Positions 35,252 through 44,016 of a DNA stretch of 64,000 bases are shown piece by piece. The stretch lies in NCBI RefSeq assembly GCF_017114825.1, contig NZ_JADEVO010000011.1:1-64000 (forward strand), written 5' to 3'. The notes under the pieces were generated by a model. The model was given only the letters and a program-made list of their open reading frames with translations, was not told the origin of the DNA and ran no database searches. Every line of letters begins with the position of its first letter. Position 1 is the first letter of the stretch. A program made the position numbers and the translations under genes. Source of the DNA: Pseudomonas gregormendelii (GTDB lineage: Bacteria > Pseudomonadota > Gammaproteobacteria > Pseudomonadales > Pseudomonadaceae).

Positions 35252-35411
35252 GAAAAAGCCCGCCCGGCCATGCGGCCCATTGTAGGAGCGAGCTTGCTCG
35301 CGAAAAACGTCAACGATCACGCGTGAAGCCTGGGTGAACGCGGTGTCCACGAGTTTTTCGCGAGCAAGCTCGCTCCTACAAAGCTTTGCGACCCTCGTGT
35401 CGGGCTTTTTC
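35252..35411 (+). terminator. Terminator arms split by a REP
   Basis: GAAAAAGCCCG (35252-35262) and CGGGCTTTTTC (35401-35411) are perfect inverted repeats with the A/T tracts of a bidirectional terminator. They are 138 bases apart, and a complete REP pair fills the space. Confidence 0.55.
35281..35380. repeat. REP pair (GCGAGCTTGCTCGC family)
   Basis: Inverted TGTAGGAGCGAGCTTGCTCG units with flanking CGCGAAAAAC / GTTTTTCGCG, inside the split terminator. Confidence 0.88.
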
Positions 35412-35575
35412 TTACCCATCGGTTAAAAATCCTACGACAGCTCTAGGACGCGTCTGACACACAAGTCGGAAACATGTGCTTAAACATCGCCTATCTCCGA
35501 ACTCTATAGCGACAATTGCCGAAAACAGTGCACATCCGTACACTGCGCCACCTTTTGTCCCGGTGGGGCCTCTAA

Positions 35576-36298
35576 ATGCTGTTCGCGTTTCGTATGTTAT
35601 TGATGGGATTGCACTTTATTCTCGCCGGTGTGCTGGGCGTGATTCTCGGCCTGTGCCGACCTTTCAACCCGGACAACAGCCGCCTGTGCGCCCGCCTCTA
35701 CGCCTGGCCGGCCATGTGTATCCTGCGCCTGCGGGTAAAGGCCGAAGTTGGCCCGTTGATGGACAAGCCTGCGAGCTGCGTGATCATCGCCAACCATCAG
35801 TCCAACTATGATCTTTTCGTGTTCGGCAACGTGGTTCCGTACCGCACCGTGTGCATCGGCAAGAAGAGCCTGAAGTGGGTACCGCTGTTCGGGCAGTTGT
35901 TCTGGTTGGCCGGTAACGTGCTGATCGACCGGGGCAATGCGCAGAAGGCGCGCAAGTCGATGTTGACGACGACTCATACGCTGCAGAATGAAAACACTTC
36001 GATCTGGGTGTTTCCGGAAGGCACGCGTAACCTGGGTGAAGATCTGCTGCCGTTCAAGAAAGGTGCGTTCCAGATGGCGATCGCTGCCGGGGTGCCGATT
36101 GTGCCGGTGTGCGTCAGCACTTATGTGAAGCACATGCGCCTGAATCGCTGGGATAGCGGGAAGATTCTGATCCGCTCTTTGCCGGCAATTCCTACGGCCG
36201 GGTTGAGCCTGGATGATATGCCGGCATTGATCGAGCAATGTCGCGAGCAGATGCGTGAGTGCATTGCTTCGATGGATCGGCAGATTCTGGCGGGCTAG
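35576..36298 (+). CDS. plsC: 1-acyl-sn-glycerol-3-phosphate acyltransferase
   Basis: Inner-membrane enzyme of 240 residues that acylates lysophosphatidate to phosphatidate in phospholipid synthesis. A hydrophobic N-terminal span (about 4-28) is followed by the HX4D motif His74-Gln-Ser-Asn-Tyr-Asp79. The substrate-binding FPEGTRN is at 146-152 and the VPIVPVCVSTY strand at about 169-179. Pseudomonas has several PlsC paralogues, so this may be a secondary one. No operon partner; corA follows after 125 bases. Confidence 0.93.
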   Translation: MLFAFRMLLMGLHFILAGVLGVILGLCRPFNPDNSRLCARLYAWPAMCILRLRVKAEVGPLMDKPASCVIIANHQSNYDLFVFGNVVPYRTVCIGKKSLKWVPLFGQLFWLAGNVLIDRGNAQKARKSMLTTTHTLQNENTSIWVFPEGTRNLGEDLLPFKKGAFQMAIAAGVPIVPVCVSTYVKHMRLNRWDSGKILIRSLPAIPTAGLSLDDMPALIEQCREQMRECIASMDRQILAG

Positions 36299-36341
36299 TC
36301 GATCTTGGCCATGGATGGCCGAGCGTACAGGCGACAGTGTA

Positions 36342-36381
36342 AGAAGATCGCAGCCTCGTTTCACTCGACAGCTCCTACGGG
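36342..36381. repeat. Single REP unit (diverged)
   Basis: AAGATCGCAGCCTCGTTTCA with CGACAGCTCCTACGG resembles the second unit at 7310-7339, with the same unusual arm. Confidence 0.7.
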
Positions 36382-36423
36382 CTAAGCTGGACACTGCCTG
36401 CTAATCAGAAGTGAACCAACACC

Positions 36424-37398
36424 ATGGGTAGAGTTGTTGCGGCTGCGGTTTACAGCGCCGGGAAAAAAGTTACCAACATCACCCTCGACGAGGGCGCTGC
36501 CTGGGCTGCCAAGCCTGACCACTTTGTCTGGATCGGGCTGGAAGAGCCCGATGCCCAGGAACTGGCCAACCTGCAACGCCAGTTCAACCTGCACGAACTG
36601 GCCATTGAAGACGCCCTGGAGAAACACAGCCGGCCCAAGCTCGAGACCTTCGGCGACGCGCTGTTTATCGTCACCTATTCGCCCATCCGCGATGAACACG
36701 GAAAACTCGAGTTCATTGAAACCCACATCTTCGCCGGCAACGGCTACATCATCACTGCGCGAAATGGGCATTCGGCGTCCTACGCCTACGTCCGACAACG
36801 TTGTGAGGCACGTCCGCTGCTGCTGGAGCACGGGGAAGATTTTGTCCTCTATGCGCTCCTCGACTTCGTGATCGAAAACTACCAGCCGGTGGGCGAAGCG
36901 ATCCACGCCGAGATCGATGAGCTGGAACGCAATGTGTTGTGCAGCGCGCTGAATGAACGCGATATCCAGAAGCTCCACGGCCTGCGTCGCGATGTCGTGC
37001 GCCTGCGGCGTTATGCAGCGCCCATGGTGGAGATTGGCGAGGAGCTGCAGAGGCTCAGCTTTCCTTTCATCGACAAAAACATGCGGCCGTACTTTCGCGA
37101 CGTGCAGATCCACGTCACCCGGCAGATGGAAGACCTCACGACCCTGGCCGACATTGCCAGCCAGACGATCGAGGTCGGGGTGTTGCTGGAGGCGTCACGC
37201 CAGAGCGTGGTGCAGCGCAAGTTTGCGGCATGGGCGGCGATTCTGGCGTTCCCGACGGCGGTGGCCGGGATCTACGGGATGAACTTCCAGAACATGCCGG
37301 AGCTGACCTGGCACTACGGGTATTTTGCGGTGCTGGGGTTTATTGCGGTGGGCTGTGTGAGTTTATGGGCGAGTTTCAAGAGATCGGGGTGGTTGTAG
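36424..37398 (+). CDS. corA: CorA-family magnesium/cobalt transporter
   Basis: Protein of 324 residues: large N-terminal cytoplasmic domain (about 1-255) and two C-terminal membrane helices, the first ending in the signature YGMNF (Gly285-Met-Asn287) and the second at about 300-318. The pentameric channel mediates Mg2+ uptake across the inner membrane. The periplasmic loop QNMPELTWHYGY fits the family. The full length is collinear with CorA, although MgtE/ZntB-like functions cannot be excluded. Confidence 0.92.
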   Translation: MGRVVAAAVYSAGKKVTNITLDEGAAWAAKPDHFVWIGLEEPDAQELANLQRQFNLHELAIEDALEKHSRPKLETFGDALFIVTYSPIRDEHGKLEFIETHIFAGNGYIITARNGHSASYAYVRQRCEARPLLLEHGEDFVLYALLDFVIENYQPVGEAIHAEIDELERNVLCSALNERDIQKLHGLRRDVVRLRRYAAPMVEIGEELQRLSFPFIDKNMRPYFRDVQIHVTRQMEDLTTLADIASQTIEVGVLLEASRQSVVQRKFAAWAAILAFPTAVAGIYGMNFQNMPELTWHYGYFAVLGFIAVGCVSLWASFKRSGWL

Positions 37399-37419
37399 GA
37401 ACAAGGCGAGCGCTGCGCA

Positions 37420-37482
37420 CTCGATCGCGGCCAAGCCTTGCTCCCACAGTTTCGCGCTCACAAGCCTTGCTCCCAGAGCTTT
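37420..37482. repeat. Degenerate REP units
   Basis: Two half-units, GCCAAGCCTTGCTCCCACAG and ACAAGCCTTGCTCCCAGAG, in the same orientation between corA and the convergent amidotransferase gene. Confidence 0.55.
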
Positions 37483-37485
37483 CGG

Positions 37486-38214
37486 CTAGACCGCTTTGAG
37501 CTCTGGCTTGTGCGCCACGAACCGCATCATCCATTCGGCCACGGTCGCGCCGTGGTGCTGATGGTCCAGGCTGGCCACGCCCTTCTGGTAAATCTGCTCA
37601 CCCAGGGCCTGCTGGCGGATGTCCAGCAGCGCTCGCGAGTAGTCGTGGATGAACTCTGGATGCCCCTGGAAGCACAGCACCTGATCGTTGATGTGATACG
37701 CGGCAAACGGGCAGAAATCGCTGGAGGCGATGACTGTGGCGTTTTCCGGTAGCGCGGTGACTTGGTCCTGGTGGCTGATCAGCAACGTCAGCTCTTCCAC
37801 GACCGGGCTCATCCACGGCGCCTTGGCCGCGAGCTTGTAGTTGTGGGTGCCGACACCCCATCCTTGAGAGGCGCGCTCGCTCTTGCCGCCCAGCAGCAGC
37901 GCCAGCAACTGATGACCGAAACACACGCCGAGCAACTTGTCGCCGCGCTCGTAGCGCTTGAGCAGATAAGCCCGGAGGGTTTCTATCCAAGGGTCGGTGC
38001 CAAAGGAATCGGCCTTGCTACCGGTGACCAGATAAGCATCGAACACCTGCTCATCGTCGGGATACTCGCCCTGCATCACGTTGTACACCGTGAACTCGGC
38101 GGCAATTGGCTGCTGCGTGAACAGACGCTGGAACATCTGCCCGTAACCCTGATATTGATCGACCAGTTCCGGACGCAGGATGTCGGTTTCCAGAATGCAG
38201 ATGCGTAACGACAT
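37486..38214 (-). CDS. Class I glutamine amidotransferase-like protein
   Basis: Protein of 242 residues from the ATG at 38214 (MSLRICILETDILRP). Residues about 50-210 form a GATase domain with nucleophile Cys98 in LLGVCFGHQLLALLLGG and the His/Glu pair in CFQGHPEFIHDY (about 190). It is a stand-alone protein, similar to PuuD/GuaA-N-like or YfeJ-type proteins. It could hydrolyse gamma-glutamyl amides or donate ammonia to an unknown partner. The thiolase/dehydrogenase operon upstream gives no hint. Confidence 0.87.
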   Translation of the reverse strand: MSLRICILETDILRPELVDQYQGYGQMFQRLFTQQPIAAEFTVYNVMQGEYPDDEQVFDAYLVTGSKADSFGTDPWIETLRAYLLKRYERGDKLLGVCFGHQLLALLLGGKSERASQGWGVGTHNYKLAAKAPWMSPVVEELTLLISHQDQVTALPENATVIASSDFCPFAAYHINDQVLCFQGHPEFIHDYSRALLDIRQQALGEQIYQKGVASLDHQHHGATVAEWMMRFVAHKPELKAV

Positions 38215-38307
38215 AAAAAATACCTGACACGTGATGGGAATAATGCACACCCAGAGCCTGCCTCGAAACACCGTGACAAGGCAAGCCCCACAGGCATCAT
38301 CGGTCCC

Positions 38308-40452
38308 CTAAAACGTCTCCCCCCGGGCCGCTTTTTCCAGCAGCAGTGCCGGCGGCGTGAATCGCTCGCCATATTGCTCGGCCAGGTACTGCGCGCGAGC
38401 GACGAAATCTTGCACGCCGTACTGGTTGATGAACTGCAACGCGCCGCCGGTCCAGGCCGCAAAGCCGATGCCGAAAATCGAGCCGATGTTGGCATCCGCC
38501 GTCGAAGTCAGCACGCCCTCCTCCAGGCACCGCACGGTTTCGATGGCCTGCACGAACAGCAGGCGGTCGCGCACGTCCTTGGGCGAGATCTGCCCGTCGG
38601 CCGTTTCGAAGCGGGTTTTCAGTTCCGGCCACAGGTACTTCTGGCCACCACTTGGGTATTGATAAAACCCGCCGCCTGCGGCCTTGCCAGGACGCTTGTA
38701 CTCGTTGAGCAACAGATCGATCACCGCAAAGGCTGGATGCTCGATCAGCGGTTTGCCCTCCGCCTGCAAGTCTTTGGCGGTTTGCTGGCGGATGTGGCTC
38801 ATGAGGCTCAGGGAAACCTCGTCGGAAATCGCCAGCGGTCCAATCGGCATGCCCGCCTTGCGCGCCTCGGTTTCGATCATCGCCGCGCTGACGCCTTCGC
38901 CGAGCATGGCGATGCCTTCGTTGGTGAAGGTGCCAAACACCCGCGAGGTGAAGAAGCCACGGCTGTCGTTGACGACTATCGGGGTTTTCTTGATTTGCAG
39001 GACGAAATCGAAACCGCGGGCCAGGGTTTCATCGCTGGTGCGCGTGCCTCTGATGATCTCCACCAGGGGCATTTTTTCCACCGGGCTGAAAAAATGCAGG
39101 CCGATGAACCGGGTCTGGTCGGGCACGGCGGTAGCGAGGCCGCTGATCGGCAAGGTGGACGTGTTGGAGGCAATCACCGCCTGGGCACCGACGACTTTCT
39201 GCGCGGCCGAGGACACTTTGGCTTTGAGCTCCCGATCCTCGTACACCGCTTCGATGATCAGGTCGCAGCCGGCCAGGTCAGCATCATTTTCGCTCGGTAG
39301 AATCCGCGCCAGAATCGCTTCGCGCAGCTCGGATGACAGCTGCCCGCGAGCGACTTTTTTATCCAGCAGTGTCGCCGAGTGGGCCTTGCCCTTCTCTGCT
39401 GCGGCCAGGCTGATGTCCTTGAGCACTACCTCGATACCCGCCGAGGCGCTGACGAAGGCAATGCCCGCGCCCATCATCCCGGCACCCAGCACGCCGACCT
39501 TGTGCGTGGTGAACGGGGCATGCCCCTGGGGCCTGGAGCCGCCGGCGTTGATTTCATTGAGCTGAAACCAGAAGGTGCCGATCAGGTTTTTCGACACCTG
39601 GCCGGTGGTCAACTCGGTGAAATAGCGGGTCTCGATCAGGTGCGCGGTGTCGAAATCAACCTGGGCCCCTTCCACCGCCGCACAGAGTATTTTTTCCGGT
39701 GCGGGCATGCAGCCCTGGGTTTTGCTGCGCAGGATCGATGGCGCGATCGCCAGCATCTGCGCGACTTTGGGGTGCGATGGCGTGCCGCCGGGTATCTGGT
39801 AGCCCTTCACATCCCATGGCTGCACGGCGGCCGGATTGGCCAGGATCCAGGCCCGGGCCTTGCTCAGCAACTCTTGCGGGTCCTGCGCCAGCTCGTCGAT
39901 CAAACCGGCCTGCAGGGCCTGTTGAGGCCGTACCTTCTTGCCCTCCAGCAGATACGGCAAGGCTTTCTCGATCCCCAGCAGGCGCACCATGCGCACGACC
40001 CCGCCGCCGCCCGGCAGCAGTCCCAGGGTGACCTCCGGCAGGCCAAGCTGCACCGAGGAATGATCCAGCGCCACGCGGTGATGGCACGCCAGGCAGATTT
40101 CCCAGCCGCCGCCGAGCGCTGCGCCATTGATCGCGGCGACCACGGGTTTGCCGAGCGTTTCCAGGGCGCGCAGCTGGGCCTTGAGGGTCAATACCATGTC
40201 GTAGAAGGCTTTGGCCTCGGGCTTGCCGACCTTGATCAGTTCATTGAGGTCGCCGCCGGCAAAGAAAGTCTTTTTCGCCGAGGTGATGATGACGCCGGCT
40301 ATCGACGCTTTCTCTTCGACCAGGCGCTTCACGCAGTCCGCCATGGCGTCGCGGTACACAGCGTTCATGGTGTTGGCGCTCTGGCCCGGCATATCAATGG
40401 TCAGGACGACGATCTGGTCCTGGCCCTTTTCGTAACGGATGGCTTCGGTCAT
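38308..40452 (-). CDS. Multifunctional enoyl-CoA hydratase/3-hydroxyacyl-CoA dehydrogenase
   Basis: Protein of 714 residues, the FadB/FadJ alpha-subunit design. N-terminal crotonase domain (about 1-190) with AAINGAALGGGWEICLACHHR (about 108-128); NAD-binding domain from about 318, with VGVLGAGMMGAGIAFVSASAG; and C-terminal 3HCDH domains (to about 700). It catalyses the hydration and oxidation steps of fatty-acid beta-oxidation. It lies 24 bases after the thiolase gene, an operon that mirrors but is distinct in order from fadBA. It is closer to the FadJ-like pairs that Pseudomonas carries in addition to fadBA. Confidence 0.93.
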   Translation of the reverse strand: MTEAIRYEKGQDQIVVLTIDMPGQSANTMNAVYRDAMADCVKRLVEEKASIAGVIITSAKKTFFAGGDLNELIKVGKPEAKAFYDMVLTLKAQLRALETLGKPVVAAINGAALGGGWEICLACHHRVALDHSSVQLGLPEVTLGLLPGGGGVVRMVRLLGIEKALPYLLEGKKVRPQQALQAGLIDELAQDPQELLSKARAWILANPAAVQPWDVKGYQIPGGTPSHPKVAQMLAIAPSILRSKTQGCMPAPEKILCAAVEGAQVDFDTAHLIETRYFTELTTGQVSKNLIGTFWFQLNEINAGGSRPQGHAPFTTHKVGVLGAGMMGAGIAFVSASAGIEVVLKDISLAAAEKGKAHSATLLDKKVARGQLSSELREAILARILPSENDADLAGCDLIIEAVYEDRELKAKVSSAAQKVVGAQAVIASNTSTLPISGLATAVPDQTRFIGLHFFSPVEKMPLVEIIRGTRTSDETLARGFDFVLQIKKTPIVVNDSRGFFTSRVFGTFTNEGIAMLGEGVSAAMIETEARKAGMPIGPLAISDEVSLSLMSHIRQQTAKDLQAEGKPLIEHPAFAVIDLLLNEYKRPGKAAGGGFYQYPSGGQKYLWPELKTRFETADGQISPKDVRDRLLFVQAIETVRCLEEGVLTSTADANIGSIFGIGFAAWTGGALQFINQYGVQDFVARAQYLAEQYGERFTPPALLLEKAARGETF

Positions 40453-40476
40453 GACGATGTTCCTTGAAGTCGGGGC

Positions 40477-41682
40477 TCAGAAGCGTTCGATGATCGTGGC
40501 GATGCCCATGCCGCCGCCGACACACAGGGTCGCGAGGCCGTAGCGCAACTGGCGGGCTTCCAGTTCGTCGAGCAAGGTGCCAAGGATTGCGCAGCCGGTG
40601 GCGCCCAATGGGTGCCCCATGGCGATGGAGCCGCCGTTGACGTTGACCTTGTCCGGGTCGATGGCCATGTCTTTGATGAACTTCAGCACCACCGAGGCGA
40701 AGGCCTCGTTGACCTCGAACAGATCGATATCCTCGACCCGTAAACCGGCCTTCGCCAGGGCCTTGCGCGTGGCCGGGGCGGGCCCCGTGAGCATGATGGT
40801 CGGGTCAGTGCTGGTCACCGCCGCGGCAACGATCCGCGCCCGGGGTTGCAAGCCCAGCGCCCGGCCCTTGGCCTCTGAGCCAATCAGCATCAGCGCTGCA
40901 CCATCGACGATGCCGGAGCTGTTGCCGGGGGTGTGGACGTGGTTGATGCGCTCCACATGGCTGTAGACCCGCAGTGCAGTGGCGTCGAAGCCCAACTGGC
41001 CGATCATTTCGAAGCTCGGCTTGAGCTTGCCCAACCCTTCGAGAGTCGAATCGGCGCGAATGAATTCATCATGATCGAGCAGGACGATGCCGTTCTGATC
41101 CTGTACCGGCACCAGGGATTTGCTGAACGAGCCATCGCCCCGAGCCCGCGCTGCCTTTTGCTGGGAGTGCAGCGCGTAGGTGTCGATCTGTTCACGACTG
41201 AAGCCTTCCAGTGTGGCAATCAGATCGGCGCCCACACCTTGCGGGGTAAAATGGGTATGCAGGTTGGTTTGCGGGTCCAGGGCCCACGCCCCGCCGTCGC
41301 TGCCCATGGGCACCCGGGACATGGATTCGACGCCGCCGACCACCACCAGGTCTTCAAAACCGGAACGCACTTTCATCGCCCCGAGATTCACCGCCTCGAG
41401 CCCCGAGGCGCAAAACCGGTTGATCTGCACACCCGCCACGCTGATATCCCAGTCCGCCACCAGCGCCGCCGTCTTGGCGATGTCGCAGCCTTGATCACCG
41501 ATGGGCGTCACGCACCCCAGCACCACGTCGTCGACCTGGCTGGTGTCCAGGGACATGCGCCGCTGCAGCGCGGTCATCAGGCCAGCGACCAGGTTAATCG
41601 GTTTGACGCTGTGCAAGGCGCCATCGGCCTTGCCTTTGCCCCGGGGCGTGCGTAACGCGTCGAAAATCAAAGCTTGGATCAT
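40477..41682 (-). CDS. Acetyl-CoA C-acyltransferase (thiolase)
   Basis: Thiolase of 401 residues from the ATG at 41682 (GAGGA ahead). The acylated cysteine is Cys91 in [12 protein letters not shown], and the C-terminal [17 protein letters not shown] and [12 protein letters not shown] provide the catalytic His and second Cys. It completes the beta-oxidation cycle with the downstream multifunctional protein. As first gene of the two-gene operon it is probably the beta subunit of that complex. Confidence 0.94.
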   Translation of the reverse strand: MIQALIFDALRTPRGKGKADGALHSVKPINLVAGLMTALQRRMSLDTSQVDDVVLGCVTPIGDQGCDIAKTAALVADWDISVAGVQINRFCASGLEAVNLGAMKVRSGFEDLVVVGGVESMSRVPMGSDGGAWALDPQTNLHTHFTPQGVGADLIATLEGFSREQIDTYALHSQQKAARARGDGSFSKSLVPVQDQNGIVLLDHDEFIRADSTLEGLGKLKPSFEMIGQLGFDATALRVYSHVERINHVHTPGNSSGIVDGAALMLIGSEAKGRALGLQPRARIVAAAVTSTDPTIMLTGPAPATRKALAKAGLRVEDIDLFEVNEAFASVVLKFIKDMAIDPDKVNVNGGSIAMGHPLGATGCAILGTLLDELEARQLRYGLATLCVGGGMGIATIIERF

Positions 41683-42066
41683 GACGTCCTCGATTTCTTG
41701 TTCTTTTAGAAGCTTCACCTTATGCCCTGCGCCCTCAGATTCAATGACCACAACGCTCAGCACCATTGACGCACACGCTCAGACGAACGGTAGCGTGCTA
41801 CGGGATTAACCGTTTCAGGCCGGCGAGAGGTCTAGCAAAAGGGCGGCAAAGGAGCTGGCAATAGGCCTCATGCTATTTTCATAGCCGATAGATATCTCTC
41901 CATATGAAATGGATCTAAGCCAAGAGTGACGCGGGCCCTAAGGTAATCATGTACGAAGTTGTCGTCGGGTTTTGCCGAGGCGCTCGTCGGACAGGAAGTG
42001 CAACGCTCTGCCGTCATGGAGATATGCAGGCAGGCATCAGGAAATAACAATAAAGGCGGTCAAGCC
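41683..42066. other. Gene-free stretch between thiolase and small membrane peptide
   Basis: About 380 bases with the divergent promoters of the neighbours. A 60-codon minus-strand reading frame exists here (41868-42050) but has no supporting ribosome site or recognisable family. No repeat or terminator was found. Confidence 0.5.
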
Positions 42067-42162
42067 ATGTTCAAACAATCGAAAGTACGTCAAGCCGGGC
42101 TCATTCTTTTCGCCACCACGCTGTTGTTGATTTTGCCGAACCTGACCAAGGTCATCGGCTGA
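42067..42162 (+). CDS. 31-residue single-span membrane peptide
   Basis: Short gene MFKQSKVRQAGLILFATTLL followed by LILPNLTKVIG. A basic N terminus precedes one hydrophobic helix (about 10-24). AGGCGGT lies 7 bases ahead of the ATG. Its charge pattern and single span are those of small regulatory inner-membrane proteins. The cytochrome c gene starts 95 bases downstream. Function unknown. Confidence 0.55.
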   Translation: MFKQSKVRQAGLILFATTLLLILPNLTKVIG

Positions 42163-42257
42163 TTTAAGCGCCTTTTGTTATCGCCGCCGTAGAAATGTGA
42201 CTGGCCCGCTACCCGGGCCGGCGTGGGTGTGCCAACCTTTGCGGCACTCTCCACGAC

Positions 42258-43079
42258 ATGGACGGCGATCATTTGAAAACGCTCATTCTGCTCGGGGCCT
42301 TGCTGCTCAGTACGCCCCTTTCTGCCGCACAGCTGGATCTTCAGCTGGGCGAGAACTCGCGCACCTGGCAAACCGCCGAGCTGCTCAAGCATCCGCAGGT
42401 GCAGACCATCACCATCAGCAACGATGTGTCTTACAAGCGCGAGATGACCTACCGTGCCGTGCCCATCGCTGCGTTGCTGACCGGGATCAAGCCAGACGAC
42501 CATCTGCAGGCAGTGGCGCTGGACGGATTTGCCGCAGAGCTCTCAGCCGCGCCCCTGCTCAATGCCCAGGGCGCCAGAGCCTGGCTGGCGATCGAGGATC
42601 CGGCCCGGCCATGGCCCGCCCTGTCTGCGGGCAAGCACAGCGCGGGGCCGTTTTATCTGGTCTGGACCGATCCCCAGGCAGGCAACATCAGCCCGGAGCA
42701 ATGGCCGTTCGAAGTCGCGAGCATCCGGCAACTGGCGCCGGTGGCCCAGCGCTTCCCTGCCCTGCTGCCGGACCCGGCGTTGAAGGCCGACGATCCGGTG
42801 AACCTGGGATTTGCGCTGTTCCAGAAGAATTGCCTGGCGTGCCATCGGTTGAACGGCGCGGGGGATGCGCAGTTCGGACCGGATCTAAACATTCCGTTTA
42901 ATCCCACCGAGTACTTCGGCGCTGATTTCCTCAAGCGCTACATTCGAGATCCGCAGAGCCTGCGGCAGTGGCCGCAGGCGAAGATGCCCGGGTTCAGTGC
43001 GCAGGTGCTGCCGGATCAGGATCTGGAGAGGCTGGTGGGGTATTTGAAGCATATGGCTGGGCGCAAGGTTCAGCCCTAG
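42258..43079 (+). CDS. Exported c-type cytochrome with N-terminal extra domain
   Basis: Protein of 273 residues; a TTG at 42273 may be the true start. A signal peptide ends near LSAAQ (24). Residues about 25-160 resemble the fold of molybdopterin-oxidoreductase-type domains without clear cofactor ligands. The C-terminal part is a mono-haem cytochrome c with CLACH (192-196) and a likely axial Met in QAKMPGFSAQVL. It is predicted periplasmic electron carrier. No oxidoreductase partner gene is adjacent. Confidence 0.85.
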   Translation: MDGDHLKTLILLGALLLSTPLSAAQLDLQLGENSRTWQTAELLKHPQVQTITISNDVSYKREMTYRAVPIAALLTGIKPDDHLQAVALDGFAAELSAAPLLNAQGARAWLAIEDPARPWPALSAGKHSAGPFYLVWTDPQAGNISPEQWPFEVASIRQLAPVAQRFPALLPDPALKADDPVNLGFALFQKNCLACHRLNGAGDAQFGPDLNIPFNPTEYFGADFLKRYIRDPQSLRQWPQAKMPGFSAQVLPDQDLERLVGYLKHMAGRKVQP

Positions 43080-43102
43080 TTTTGTAGTGCCTGGGCTGAC
43101 CT

Positions 43103-43193
43103 GATCGCGAGCAGGCTCGCTCCCACAGGGTTCTGCGGTGAATTTTGGATGGGGTTCACCGCTGGACAGTGTGGGAGCGAGCCTGCTCGCGAT
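43103..43193. repeat. REP pair (GCGAGCAGGCTCGC family)
   Basis: Perfect inverted arms GATCGCGAGCAGGCTCGCTC and complement, between convergent cytochrome and transglutaminase genes. Confidence 0.88.
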
Positions 43194-43206
43194 GCGGTCT
43201 GCCGGG

Positions 43207-44016
43207 TTACTGTTCCTGGACCGAAAAAACCGGCAAAGGCGTCGGCGAGACGAACACTTTTGCGTGCATCTGTTCACAGCCGCCACCGCGGCGCATGCCG
43301 CGAACCGGGCAGGCGTCCAGGTAGTCCAGGCCCACGGCCAGTTTCAGGTGACGCTCGGGCCGGGCCAGTTCGTTGGTCACGTCGAAGCTGTACCAGGCGT
43401 CATCCAGCCATGCTTCGGCCCAGGCGTGGCTGGCCAAATGCTCGCTGTTCTCGCTGTACAAATAACCCGATACGTAACGCGCCGGAATCCCCAGGCTGCG
43501 GGCGCAGGCCAGGAAGGCGTGGGTGTGGTCCTGGCAAACCCCCGAGCGCCCGGCGAAGGACTGGGCCGCGCTGGTGTCGACCTCGGTCGAGCCCGGGGTG
43601 TAGGTCATGTGCGAGTTCAGGCCATGCATCAGGTCGATCAGCGCCGTGCGATCGCGGCGCTTCTTGCATTGCTTCTCCGCGAACGCGCGCAAGGCTTCAT
43701 CCGGTTCGGTCAGGCGGGTGAACCGCAGGAACGGCAGCGCCGACTGGCTTTCATGCTCGGCTTCACGCAGCTCGTCGATGTCGACCTGACCACGAGCGCC
43801 GATGATGATGGCCTCGTGCGGTTCGTCCATGGTCAGCACATGCAGGATATTGCCAAACGGGTCGAGTTGCGCCCGCACCGGGCGCGGCAGGTCGAGCTGC
43901 CAGCTGAGCACATGCTGGCGCTCGCTGTCGTGGGGTGTCAGGCGCAGGTACTGGATGCTCGCCCGCACCTGATCTTCGTAGTGATAGGTGGTCTCGTGGC
44001 TAATGGAAAGTCTCAT
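43207..44016 (-). CDS. Transglutaminase-family protein
   Basis: Protein of 269 residues from the ATG at 44016 (MRLSISHETTYHY). An N-terminal beta domain (about 1-90) is followed by the transglutaminase core with catalytic Cys161 (GRSGVCQDHTH), His197 (SHAWAEAW) and Asp212 (FDVTNE), all present. It is cytoplasmic, with no signal. Its start overlaps the alpha-E gene stop by 4 bases. In this operon type it is thought to act as peptidase or amide-forming enzyme on a peptide made by the ATP-grasp partner (published proposal, not shown). Confidence 0.92.
   Translation of the reverse strand: MRLSISHETTYHYEDQVRASIQYLRLTPHDSERQHVLSWQLDLPRPVRAQLDPFGNILHVLTMDEPHEAIIIGARGQVDIDELREAEHESQSALPFLRFTRLTEPDEALRAFAEKQCKKRRDRTALIDLMHGLNSHMTYTPGSTEVDTSAAQSFAGRSGVCQDHTHAFLACARSLGIPARYVSGYLYSENSEHLASHAWAEAWLDDAWYSFDVTNELARPERHLKLAVGLDYLDACPVRGMRRGGGCEQMHAKVFVSPTPLPVFSVQEQ

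Noticed and set aside
41868..42050. 60-codon minus-strand frame between thiolase and the small membrane peptide gene
   Set aside because: No ribosome site or recognisable family, and starts within the leader of the next gene; kept only as unexplained sequence.
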